NCBI GenBank assembly: GCA_020348365.1 | Contig: CP070749.1 | Coordinates: 1,057,738 to 1,064,360, forward strand | From: Candidatus Bathyarchaeota archaeon | Lineage (GTDB): Archaea; Thermoproteota; Bathyarchaeia; Bathyarchaeales; Bathyarchaeaceae | Length of the DNA: 6,623 bases | Direction of reading: 5' to 3' | In this document: piece by piece, positions 1 through 6,219 of the stretch | Position numbering within the stretch: the first letter of the stretch is position 1 | How the letters are laid out: each line of letters begins with the position of its first letter | The notes under the pieces: generated by a model | Seen by the model: the letters and a program-made list of their open reading frames with translations, nothing else | Told to the model about the DNA's origin: nothing | The model's database searches: none | Program-made: the position numbers and the translations under genes

Positions 1-318
1 GCGAAAATAACGTCAGATAATGATGGTAGAGCCTTATGGATTAACAATAAATACGTTGCCCATGTCGCAAGAGAAGCAGGCGCTCCAAAGGAGAAGGGAG
101 CAGGAGTCCTGCTGAAAGTGAAACTTGGAAAGCAGATCAGAAAGGGTGATACTCTGTTTGAGATATATGCTGAAAGAGACACGAAATTGCATGCAGCCAC
201 AGAGCTAGCAGAGAGACTTCAACCAATAGGATTGAGCAAGAGACCCCAAGAAAGAATGCTTATGGGTCGAATGCCAACTCGAGCCGTTCACAGAAAGACT
301 TTCATGCTGGAAAGATAG
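1..318 (+). CDS. deoA: AMP phosphorylase, C-terminal part (5' end outside window)
   Basis: The reading frame is open from the left edge and ends at TAG 316-318, giving 105 residues of a protein that is normally about 500 long. The segment carries the C-terminal signature of the nucleoside phosphorylase family: an 'AREAGAPKEKGAG' stretch near fragment residues 24-36, then 'KGD' and 'LFEIYAE' about 45-55, followed by the 'KLHAA.ELA' helix. The KDKGAG-like variant and the context favour the archaeal AMP phosphorylase over bacterial thymidine phosphorylase. That cytoplasmic enzyme converts AMP and phosphate to adenine and ribose 1,5-bisphosphate, which feeds the archaeal AMP/type III RuBisCO pathway. 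The tail after the 'RMP' motif is about ten residues of basic sequence that I do not recognise as conserved. The family is clear. The AMP-specific assignment rests on family knowledge, because the catalytic N-terminal half is not in the window. Confidence 0.88.
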   Translation, partial: AKITSDNDGRALWINNKYVAHVAREAGAPKEKGAGVLLKVKLGKQIRKGDTLFEIYAERDTKLHAATELAERLQPIGLSKRPQERMLMGRMPTRAVHRKTFMLER

Positions 319-365
319 GCGGAGATGCATGCAGAGAAGTCCGTGAGCGCATGTCCTCGCAAGAT

Positions 366-460
366 TGGTGGGCCGGGCAGGACTTGAACCTGCGGCCTCA
401 GCCTCGTAAAGGCTGCCTTAGGTCTTCTGCGATGTCCTAACCAGACTAGACTACCGGCCC
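366..460 (-). tRNA. tRNA-Val (anticodon TAC) with a 17-nt intron and encoded CCA
   Basis: Read on the minus strand, the acceptor stem GGGCCGG (460-454) pairs perfectly with CCGGCCC (376-370). It is followed by discriminator A369 and an encoded CCA (368-366). The D arm has stem GTCT/GGAC with A14, G15, G18-G19 and A21 in place. The anticodon stem CAGCC/GGCTG (415-411/403-399) closes the seven-base loop TTTACGA, with anticodon TAC at 408-406. The variable region is five bases, and the T arm GCAGG-TTCAAGT-CCTGC is canonical. Everything fits one tRNA only if 17 bases between the D stem and the anticodon stem are removed. A TATA-like box lies about 28 bases upstream. The decoding identity is secure; the exact intron ends are inferred from the fold. 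Confidence 0.93.
417..433 (-). other. Non-canonical archaeal tRNA intron (between tRNA positions 25 and 26)
   Basis: The 17 bases ATCGCAGAAGACCTAAG separate the D stem from the anticodon stem of tRNA-Val. A compact bulge-helix-bulge can be drawn. TAGG of the 5' exon (439-436) pairs with CCTA in the intron (422-419). Three-base bulges ACA (435-433) and AGG (418-416) flank this helix, and a small TC/GA hairpin with loop GCAGAA closes the intron side. Cutting after the second base of each bulge, as the archaeal splicing endonuclease does, leaves G416 as position 26 and restores a normal tRNA. The outer exon helix is weak, so this is a relaxed motif. A shift of one base in the ends is possible. 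Confidence 0.8.
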
Positions 461-624
461 TCAAGAATAGGGTAAGGCATTTCATAAATAAGGTTGATGT
501 ATCATTCGCCATTGGGCTTTTCTACGACTATGTTTGCTCAAAACATCCGAAGGCAGGTTGCCATAACCGGGTAGGGTCACTTGTGAAGTACGCATGCACA
601 TTAAGTGTTCATGAGCGATGCCAT
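461..624. other. Spacer between tRNA-Val and the herA stop
   Basis: This 164-base region carries the tRNA-Val TATA box near its left end and a GCATGCAC element at 592-599, about 25 bases past the herA stop codon. No T-run terminator follows herA on the minus strand. No open reading frame or complete C/D-box pattern was found. Confidence 0.5.
484..493 (-). promoter_or_regulatory. Probable TATA box of tRNA-Val
   Basis: The minus strand reads CCTTATTTAT here, an archaeal-type A/T box whose centre is about 28 bases upstream of the first base of the mature tRNA (460). This is the spacing expected for TBP/TFB-directed initiation at or one or two bases before the tRNA 5' end. The surrounding sequence is less A/T rich. 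Its assignment is by position and composition only. Confidence 0.55.
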
Positions 625-2475
625 CTATGCTCTCAGCAGGAATCCCTCAAGCTCGTTTTCGGCATTATCGGCTTTTATGAATATTGGAACGTTTTCCATT
701 CCTGTTGCTATATAGCTTGAGAGTAGCCATTCTCCTGGCGCGAATTCTAGAGTTTTCTCAAGGATTGTTTGATCTATTGTGAATGTGTTGCTGACGACGC
801 TTCTATCGTAGGGTCTGGGGAGAGTGCCCACGAAGTATGTGTGTAATTGTTGGAGAGCATTTGTGTTCAGGTAGGCGATTCTTTGAGTTGCAATGCATCC
901 GCCAAGTCCGTATTTCCTTCCCTGTCGAAGGAGAGTCTCAACCTTGTCTGTGCAATCTCTCTCGATTCCTCTGGCTTCTGACGTTGCTGGGACAAACTCT
1001 TGGGCCTCATCGAATACGAACAGAATGTAGGGTTTAACTCTGAACTGCCTTTTTCGTTTTCTCAAGAAGTAGGCAGAGATGCTGATTGCTAGCTCTTTGA
1101 TCAGGAATGGATCTGCTATTGAGAGGCATGTGAGCTTATTTGGGCTTTCTATGAGTCTTTCGATATCTTCAGTAGAGAAGCCTTTTTCGGCTTTCTCCCT
1201 CTTTGCTTTTTCAATGGTTTTGAGTAATGTTGATCTTGTGGTCGCCCACGCGTACACATTGCTTCTGTCGCTTACTTTAAAGGTCTCCATTGCCTCACAG
1301 GCTCTTTTGTCCAGATATTTCACGAAATCTTCATCAATAGTACCGCTTTCTGAACAGCCTTCTGAAGAAATGTAGTCGATGATGGCTTGGTAGATTGCGT
1401 TTAGGGCCTCGGTGTAAGTGGGTTTTCCAATGCTAGCTTTCTTCTGTTTGTCGCAATCCTCAAGTATTTCTCTGTAAGTTGGAACTATGAATCTAGGCCT
1501 TATGTAGTGGCCAATCTTGCCCTGCCTTATGATAGCCTCGAATCCCCGGAGTGCTCTTTTATCCTTTTCGAACTTCTTTGGTTTTACAACTGAACTGTAA
1601 AGCTGTTCAGCGGATTCTATCTTTGTTTCAAACAGTATTCTTGAAGGGATGTTTTCGTCAGAGAAGACATCCATGAGCAAGAAGGGATATTCACATGAAA
1701 TGTCAAAAATAACAATCTTTGTGTCGTTTGTGTGATATACAAGTCTGCGAAGGATGTTTGAGAGCATATTGCTTTTTCCTCCTCCTGTGAATGCAAAGAC
1801 TCCGAAATGGTATCTGACAAGGCTTTCGAAGTCTATGTAGATGGGAATCTTTGTTTTGCTTGTTTCGAACATCTTTATGACTCCGAGTCTAGGATCGGCT
1901 CTAGCATTGGCGGTTGTTTTTGATGTGTCAACATCCATCTTTTCGACTATGTTCTGGTTGTACATGCGATTAATCATGCCACTGTTCAGAATGTATGCTT
2001 CACCGGCAATCACAGGATAGGAGAACCCCTTCTTGAACTCGTATTCACCTTTCTCATCTAGCAAAAGGTCATAGTTTATGGGTATGGAGCTGATTTGTAT
2101 CATCATTGCAGATCTGTCGTCTGTGCTCCAGTCTCCTTCCGATTGCTGTATTATCTCGAACTGCATTGGGTAGTAGCTTGAATCTCTTAGGCCTCGGAGC
2201 CCAAAGTGTTCTGGCCACACTCTGGAGATTTCCATTAGCGTATATCTTTCCCCAGTTTCGTAAGGTTTGAAGTTCCTAACGGCCAATAGCATGCCTTCTT
2301 CAAGCAGGCCCATCAAGTCTTTCTGGTATTCAACCTTCGCTCTGCAATCATACTTTGCCGATACAAACTTGGACTCAGCCATCATCGTCTTGGGAATTAC
2401 CGCACTGAGTCTTCCGCGGAATCTTCCGTCGAAATCCGTGAAATATGCTTTAGATCTCTCTTCTTGCGGCTTCAA
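625..2475 (-). CDS. herA: HerA-like hexameric DNA-translocating ATPase
   Basis: The 616-residue protein is a FtsK/HerA-superfamily motor that would act in the cytoplasm on DNA ends together with the NurA nuclease encoded just upstream. Residues about 15-200 look like the beta-rich HAS-barrel that begins HerA proteins. The P-loop AFTGGGKSN lies at 228-236, with Ala where the first Walker Gly usually is. Walker B is 'ILFVFDEAQEF' with D489 and E490. A 'RQGRKYGLG' motif (517-525), holding likely arginine-finger residues, is followed by sensor-like 'ATQR' near 529-532. The region between Walker A and B is long and helical, as in HerA. The length is slightly above the usual 500-580. The TTG start is chosen because a strong ribosome-binding site precedes it by six bases. 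The first 26 bases overlap nurA, implying translational coupling. Family certain; the cellular role (repair or defence) is inferred. Confidence 0.93.
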   Translation of the reverse strand: MKPQEERSKAYFTDFDGRFRGRLSAVIPKTMMAESKFVSAKYDCRAKVEYQKDLMGLLEEGMLLAVRNFKPYETGERYTLMEISRVWPEHFGLRGLRDSSYYPMQFEIIQQSEGDWSTDDRSAMMIQISSIPINYDLLLDEKGEYEFKKGFSYPVIAGEAYILNSGMINRMYNQNIVEKMDVDTSKTTANARADPRLGVIKMFETSKTKIPIYIDFESLVRYHFGVFAFTGGGKSNMLSNILRRLVYHTNDTKIVIFDISCEYPFLLMDVFSDENIPSRILFETKIESAEQLYSSVVKPKKFEKDKRALRGFEAIIRQGKIGHYIRPRFIVPTYREILEDCDKQKKASIGKPTYTEALNAIYQAIIDYISSEGCSESGTIDEDFVKYLDKRACEAMETFKVSDRSNVYAWATTRSTLLKTIEKAKREKAEKGFSTEDIERLIESPNKLTCLSIADPFLIKELAISISAYFLRKRKRQFRVKPYILFVFDEAQEFVPATSEARGIERDCTDKVETLLRQGRKYGLGGCIATQRIAYLNTNALQQLHTYFVGTLPRPYDRSVVSNTFTIDQTILEKTLEFAPGEWLLSSYIATGMENVPIFIKADNAENELEGFLLRA

Positions 2476-4381
2476 TCTGCGACCTCCTTTCCCTGAAAGT
2501 GCTCATGTAGAACACAAACTTCCTAAGGTCATGGCGATTAATAATCCATTGTCCAGTTGTATCTATAATTTTCCTTGCTTGACTGTAGTTCCACTTGGCC
2601 ACTTTGTCAGCGATGAACAGGGGCTTGTTATGCCCGAAAACTTCTGGAATGCTAGGGCTTGTCATGGCTTCAAGGATTATCATTACGAGATTTTGAATCT
2701 CATTGTCCACGTTCTTGTCTCTGAATGCAAGAACATCGATAGGTTCTGTTGCTCCTCCATAATCCTGCTTCAAGGATATTTTTGATTCGTTCTTCAGATC
2801 GAAATCGGGATAAACCAATCTATCTATGAACAGAACGTTACTACGAAGTTGAGGGTCATATTTTGCTTGAGAAAGCTGGATATAGGATTTGACAAAGAGC
2901 TTTTCAGGGATTATTCTGTTTCTAATTGCTCCACTTACATAGCCCATACGATTCTTAAGATCTGGAATTATCGTTCGGAAGGCAGAATCATACTCTACTA
3001 GACTCCAAGGAACTCTCACTTTTTCGTGGTTGAAGAGGCTTATTGACTGAAGGAACATCCTGTCAGTGTTTGGGACGTCTCTCATCTTATCCTGATCAAC
3101 TGTGTGTTTCCATATTCTCTGATTGACAAACACTGGAATAACGTGGTTCTTGAAATCTCTTGAGGCCGTGTCTTTTGTGATACCGATGAGTAGGACCCTT
3201 CTGTTCCAACATTTCTCAATCAGCATGTATAAGCAAAATAATGTTAAGAAAGCTAGGTCCTGGGTTGTCAGCCAATAGTATCTATCCCCTTTTCTTATCT
3301 GGAGAGGATTGCGACCTGATGTTTCTTCGAAAAGCTGGCTTCCGACCATGTTTACAAGTCTTTTGAGTCTTGACCACGAGCTCTTATATCTACGCTTTAT
3401 CCGGAACCTTCCATTTCTCTCTTCCAGATAATCTTCCTTCACAGACTTGTCGATATACCGTAGAACCCTTGATCGTCTCTTCCCATCTTCAACGCCTAGT
3501 TCTTCGCAAATTTCGGGAAAGGACAGCCAAGAGTTTTTCTCCTCGAGAGAATATACAATGCTATATCTAAGGTAGTCACCTCTAGGAGAGGGTATCTTCA
3601 GAGATTCGTTAAGAATCCGGTGCCTCCCAAAAGCGAGGTCGTTCATGTCAATGGGCACTCCGTCTATTTCAAAGCCAAAAATCGACCCATGTGTTTTCCA
3701 ACGTTTCCTTCTGGAAGTATCATACATCAGACTTGACTGCATACAAGTTAGACTTCTGTCAAGAAATAAGATTTCGATTTTTTCGTTTGGATTTGACGCC
3801 AGTTTGTACGCTAGGTAGATTTCTGAAAATGCCATAATCCAGGAAGCGATCGAAGAATTGTTCACTATAGATTCATCAGTCAAAGGCTTAACCACGGAAA
3901 TTCGAGTGGGTTCAAGCTCTAAGACAGGACTCAGCGTTTTATCAATTTCTACGACTTTGTTAACGTAGAGGGGTATGCAACTGGAGATTCCTCGTCCTTG
4001 CTCCACAAACCGCGTTGTGTAATTGACTTTCGGTGGCTTGTCTTTTTTGAGTTCTATGACCCCTCGGGCAGCATATGATCCTCCAAAAAATATCACCATG
4101 TCAAACAACGGGCGGGTGTATTCAGTTCCATCAACAGCAGCAAACTTGACCTCATCAGACTTGAAAAGCTTCCTTGCAGTCCCATAAGCTCTCTCACAGC
4201 TGAAATCTGACACGAAAAGATTAGCAAGTAAAGAGTCATAGAGATCTTTCACAGATTCAAAACGTCTATTGTATTCAGCAGTCTGGTCAGCCGCACCCTT
4301 TCTCAAAACGTCTCCAGTCCTCTTTAACTGGGAGCTCAAAGATGACTCAGCCAAGTTGTTCCACCAAGTGAAAATCGCCAC
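2450..4381 (-). CDS. nurA: Large, divergent NurA-family 5'-3' nuclease
   Basis: The 643-residue protein matches the NurA nuclease fold in ordered motifs. 'AAVDGT' carries the metal-binding D84. E187 sits in the helix 'FSEIYLAYKLA'. 'FLDRSL' carries D208, where the family normally reads DGSL. The strand 'LLIGITKDT' has the conserved Lys near 403. A C-terminal 'PLFIADKVAK' segment (587-596) corresponds to the family's YPxxLxxAH region, but with His584 and Asp592 at the places where Tyr and His are expected. Typical NurA is 330-450 residues. The extra length is largely an insert after residue 260, including a winged-helix-like stretch near 283-335. NurA dimers are fed by the HerA ring, whose gene overlaps downstream. 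The GTG start lacks a Shine-Dalgarno but lies 24 bases from a TATA box, so a leaderless message is likely. Family assignment is good; catalytic competence is uncertain. Confidence 0.85.
   Translation of the reverse strand: MAIFTWWNNLAESSLSSQLKRTGDVLRKGAADQTAEYNRRFESVKDLYDSLLANLFVSDFSCERAYGTARKLFKSDEVKFAAVDGTEYTRPLFDMVIFFGGSYAARGVIELKKDKPPKVNYTTRFVEQGRGISSCIPLYVNKVVEIDKTLSPVLELEPTRISVVKPLTDESIVNNSSIASWIMAFSEIYLAYKLASNPNEKIEILFLDRSLTCMQSSLMYDTSRRKRWKTHGSIFGFEIDGVPIDMNDLAFGRHRILNESLKIPSPRGDYLRYSIVYSLEEKNSWLSFPEICEELGVEDGKRRSRVLRYIDKSVKEDYLEERNGRFRIKRRYKSSWSRLKRLVNMVGSQLFEETSGRNPLQIRKGDRYYWLTTQDLAFLTLFCLYMLIEKCWNRRVLLIGITKDTASRDFKNHVIPVFVNQRIWKHTVDQDKMRDVPNTDRMFLQSISLFNHEKVRVPWSLVEYDSAFRTIIPDLKNRMGYVSGAIRNRIIPEKLFVKSYIQLSQAKYDPQLRSNVLFIDRLVYPDFDLKNESKISLKQDYGGATEPIDVLAFRDKNVDNEIQNLVMIILEAMTSPSIPEVFGHNKPLFIADKVAKWNYSQARKIIDTTGQWIINRHDLRKFVFYMSTFRERRSQIEAARREI
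2482..2490 (-). promoter_or_regulatory. Strong Shine-Dalgarno site for herA inside the nurA 3' end
   Basis: The minus strand reads AAAGGAGGT, followed by a six-base spacer and then TTG (2475-2473). The core AGGAGGT is fully complementary to the archaeal 16S rRNA tail. It lies within nurA codons for an 'RERRSQ' segment. It decides the TTG start of herA and suggests that ribosomes initiate de novo there while still in the nurA message. Confidence 0.88.
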
Positions 4382-4530
4382 TTCTTATTGAGGATAGGAG
4401 AAATATAACGCTTCTAGGCATGCGCACGCAAGTAACTACTTACTATTGCACAAAACAGAAATAACTCTCGCTTCACATTCATGAGTGCCCCTTCGTAAGA
4501 AAGACCTAGAACAGCAGTTAGGGCATAATT
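4382..4530. other. Divergent spacer between nurA and tRNA-Ser
   Basis: This 149-base gap holds the nurA promoter on the minus strand and a GCATGCGC element (4418-4425) just upstream of it. For tRNA-Ser on the plus strand there is no good TATA box at the expected place; an A/T-rich GAAATAACT sits further away near 4457-4466. No open reading frame or RNA fold beyond this was recognised. Confidence 0.5.
4401..4409 (-). promoter_or_regulatory. Probable TATA box of the nurA-herA operon
   Basis: The minus strand reads GTTATATTT, preceded by purine-rich AGAAGC that could serve as a BRE. Its centre is about 24 bases upstream of the nurA GTG at 4381. At normal archaeal spacing, transcription would begin at or within a few bases of that codon. 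This fits the absence of any Shine-Dalgarno before nurA. It is the best promoter match in the window. Confidence 0.62.
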
Positions 4531-4618
4531 GCGGGGTTGCCCTAGCCTGGTAGGGGGCAGGCCTGCTAAGCCTGTGGCCTTTCAGGCCGCGCGGGTTCAA
4601 ATCCCGCACCCCGCGCCA
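4531..4618 (+). tRNA. tRNA-Ser (anticodon GCT), encoded CCA
   Basis: The acceptor stem GCGGGGT (4531-4537) pairs with ACCCCGC (4608-4614), followed by discriminator G4615 and an encoded CCA. The D loop has A14, G15, G18-G19 and A21. The anticodon stem CAGGC/GCCTG closes the loop CTGCTAA, with anticodon GCT at 4565-4567, reading AGC and AGT serine codons. The long variable arm (4575-4590, GGCC/GGCC stem) is the class II hallmark of tRNA-Ser. The T arm GCGGG-TTCAAAT-CCCGC is canonical. There is no intron. No convincing TATA box is seen 26 bases upstream. The gene ends nine bases from the convergent HAD hydrolase gene. Confidence 0.96.
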
Positions 4619-4627
4619 TCTAGAAGC

Positions 4628-5338
4628 CTACTCTTTCAGGATTTTCAGTAGCTCAGATAGAGAGGCGATCTCATAATCTGGCGTGAATTCACTCGGTTGA
4701 CAGCGACGTTCATCCTTGTTGAGCCAAACAGCTTTCATTCCCATCGCTTTTGCCCCGACAATATCAGATTCGGGAAAATCGCCAATATGAATGACTTCAT
4801 CTGCCCTGACCTGCAATTTCTTAACAGCTCTTCTGAAGATTGTATGATGTGGCTTGTGGTAGCCTACTTCATCTGAGAATACGGTGCACTGGAAATATCG
4901 CAGAACCGATTGTTGCTTCAGAACTTTTCTGAGATTTTTTCCGGGAGTTACGCCGGAATTGGATATCAAACCGATTCTGTAGCGGTTGTGCAGTGATTTC
5001 AGCACCTTCTCGACATCTTCTGTGAGGGGGGGAGGATCGTTGAAAATGGCCTCTTCGAATCCTTTGACAAGTCCCTTCTTGACCTTCGCTGACAAGTGAA
5101 CGTCTAGTCTTTTCAAGATGAAGTCCGTTAGCTTTGCTGCCGGCATATGTCGCCGCTCTTTCATCCATACTTCAAAGAAGAAGTCTATGGTGGACGAGTA
5201 TTCAACCTCAACTCTGTGTCTATCTCGGCGAAAGCCTTCTTCATTCAGAGTTTGAGTCAATAGGCCGATCCGATGATTGCCATAGTCTCTTTCACAGAGA
5301 ACAGTATTCCATAAGTCGAAGGTCACTGCCTTAATCAC
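4628..5338 (-). CDS. HAD-superfamily hydrolase (subfamily IA-like), DxW variant
   Basis: The 236-residue protein has all four haloacid dehalogenase-superfamily motifs. Motif I is 'FDLWNT' with nucleophile D8. Motif II is 'LISNSG' with S126. The motif III Lys is K162 in 'GYHKPHH'. Motif IV is 'HIGDFPESD' with D187 and D192. A helical C1-type cap lies between residues about 15 and 100. The acid/base Asp expected two residues after D8 is Trp10. The family includes small-molecule phosphatases and dehalogenases of the cytoplasm, so the substrate cannot be told. The GTG start is preceded by a weak AAGGT-like site seven bases upstream, and the Met-Ile-Lys-Ala start leads directly into the first beta strand as usual. 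It converges with tRNA-Ser and is separated by 71 bases from the nucleotidyltransferase gene upstream. Family secure, function unknown. Confidence 0.88.
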   Translation of the reverse strand: MIKAVTFDLWNTVLCERDYGNHRIGLLTQTLNEEGFRRDRHRVEVEYSSTIDFFFEVWMKERRHMPAAKLTDFILKRLDVHLSAKVKKGLVKGFEEAIFNDPPPLTEDVEKVLKSLHNRYRIGLISNSGVTPGKNLRKVLKQQSVLRYFQCTVFSDEVGYHKPHHTIFRRAVKKLQVRADEVIHIGDFPESDIVGAKAMGMKAVWLNKDERRCQPSEFTPDYEIASLSELLKILKE

Positions 5339-5409
5339 TTGATGACCTTCTTAGGTAATGGAAAATCCATTTTTTGATTTCTATCGCTCTGAGCATGCAC
5401 GCACAAACT

Positions 5410-6219
5410 CTATGATAATTCTATTAGTCTTTCTATTTCCTTCTCATCAATCTCTGACATTGTTTCGTGGAACCATTCAGTTGCCTCAGGGTATTTCTTT
5501 TGGAGATCCTTTTCATCCTTGACGAAATAGAATTGCTCGAGTCTCTTTATCACCTCTAATGGAAGTTCATATTGTACGTAGTGCATCTTGAAGTTGTGAT
5601 GAACAGGGTTGTACTTGATTCGCAAGGCCTCAACAAGCGAGGCAAATGTGAGGCCCCGATAGAAATCGATGGCTTCAAGGTGATTGCCCCGGTTAATCTC
5701 CTTCTGCACGAAAATGTTGAACATCTCGAATCTTGCCTTCAGTCTCTTCAATCTTTTCTGCAATTTCGCGAGCATTGCTTCTTTGTTTAATGGAGGAGGC
5801 TTAATCTTGTTCGATTTATTGAAGTAGAATATAGCGTTTCCATGTATCTCAGGTTCCAGAAGCTTCTCCTGAGCTTTGAGCTTCATAATTACTAGATCTA
5901 TGACAAGATACTCGCTTGCATGCTTCAATCTGTAGAAGGCTTGGAACAGATCTGGCCATGGCAGTTGAGGTATCTCATACTTCTGTTCTAGGGGGGACAA
6001 GGTTTTCAGGGCCTTCTCGACTGCAAGGAATGTCTCCTCGATGTTCTTATCATCCACAACTATATAGAGGTCGATGTCAGACCATTTGTCGATTCGATTG
6101 AAGGCTGCAGCGCCTCCTTCCCAGAAAGCGTGGACGTAATCAAGCGGCATTAAGACGTCTATGAGAGTTTCAATTATGACTTCACGAGTCAACCTATCAT
6201 CGTCAATCATCGAAAGCAC
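5410..6219 (-). CDS. Pol-beta-superfamily nucleotidyltransferase with helical C-terminal domain
   Basis: The 269-residue protein begins with a minimal nucleotidyltransferase domain. 'WEGGAAAF' supplies the GG motif (35-36), 'WSDIDLYIV' the paired metal ligands D48 and D50, and 'VIDLVIM' the third carboxylate D108. These are the three Asp residues needed to transfer a nucleotide to an acceptor. Residues about 140-265 are helical and charged. They resemble the substrate-binding helical domain of aminoglycoside or lincosamide nucleotidyltransferases, but I see no basis for naming the substrate. An antibiotic-modifying, a metabolite-modifying or a toxin-like role all remain possible, and no HEPN partner gene lies beside it. 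The start could be GTG (6219) or the ATG three codons later (6210). Neither has a clear Shine-Dalgarno. A TATA-like ACATATAG lies about 45 bases upstream. Confidence 0.85.
   Translation of the reverse strand: MLSMIDDDRLTREVIIETLIDVLMPLDYVHAFWEGGAAAFNRIDKWSDIDLYIVVDDKNIEETFLAVEKALKTLSPLEQKYEIPQLPWPDLFQAFYRLKHASEYLVIDLVIMKLKAQEKLLEPEIHGNAIFYFNKSNKIKPPPLNKEAMLAKLQKRLKRLKARFEMFNIFVQKEINRGNHLEAIDFYRGLTFASLVEALRIKYNPVHHNFKMHYVQYELPLEVIKRLEQFYFVKDEKDLQKKYPEATEWFHETMSEIDEKEIERLIELS

Noticed and set aside
488..505. GTTGATGT as a C box of a C/D RNA in the spacer after tRNA-Val
   Set aside because: The last base does not fit RTGATGA and no CTGA D box lies at a suitable distance on that strand.
288..512. 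A 74-codon minus-strand frame over tRNA-Val
   Set aside because: It covers the whole tRNA gene, its promoter and the end of the phosphorylase gene, so it is not coding.
551..568. GGTT/AACC mini-hairpin near 557-569 as a terminator
   Set aside because: The stem is only four base pairs with no T-run on either strand, and it does not sit directly at a gene end.
2267..2785. A 172-codon plus-strand frame across the nurA/herA junction
   Set aside because: It lies fully antisense to two well-supported genes with recognisable motifs, resembles no family I know, and is an expected shadow of their codon pattern.
3905..3920. A GTGGGTTCAAGCTC string resembling a tRNA T arm, as a possible attachment-site copy
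   Set aside because: Only a short GGGTTCAA core is shared with tRNA-Ser. It lies inside conserved nurA coding sequence, with no longer identity to either tRNA gene.
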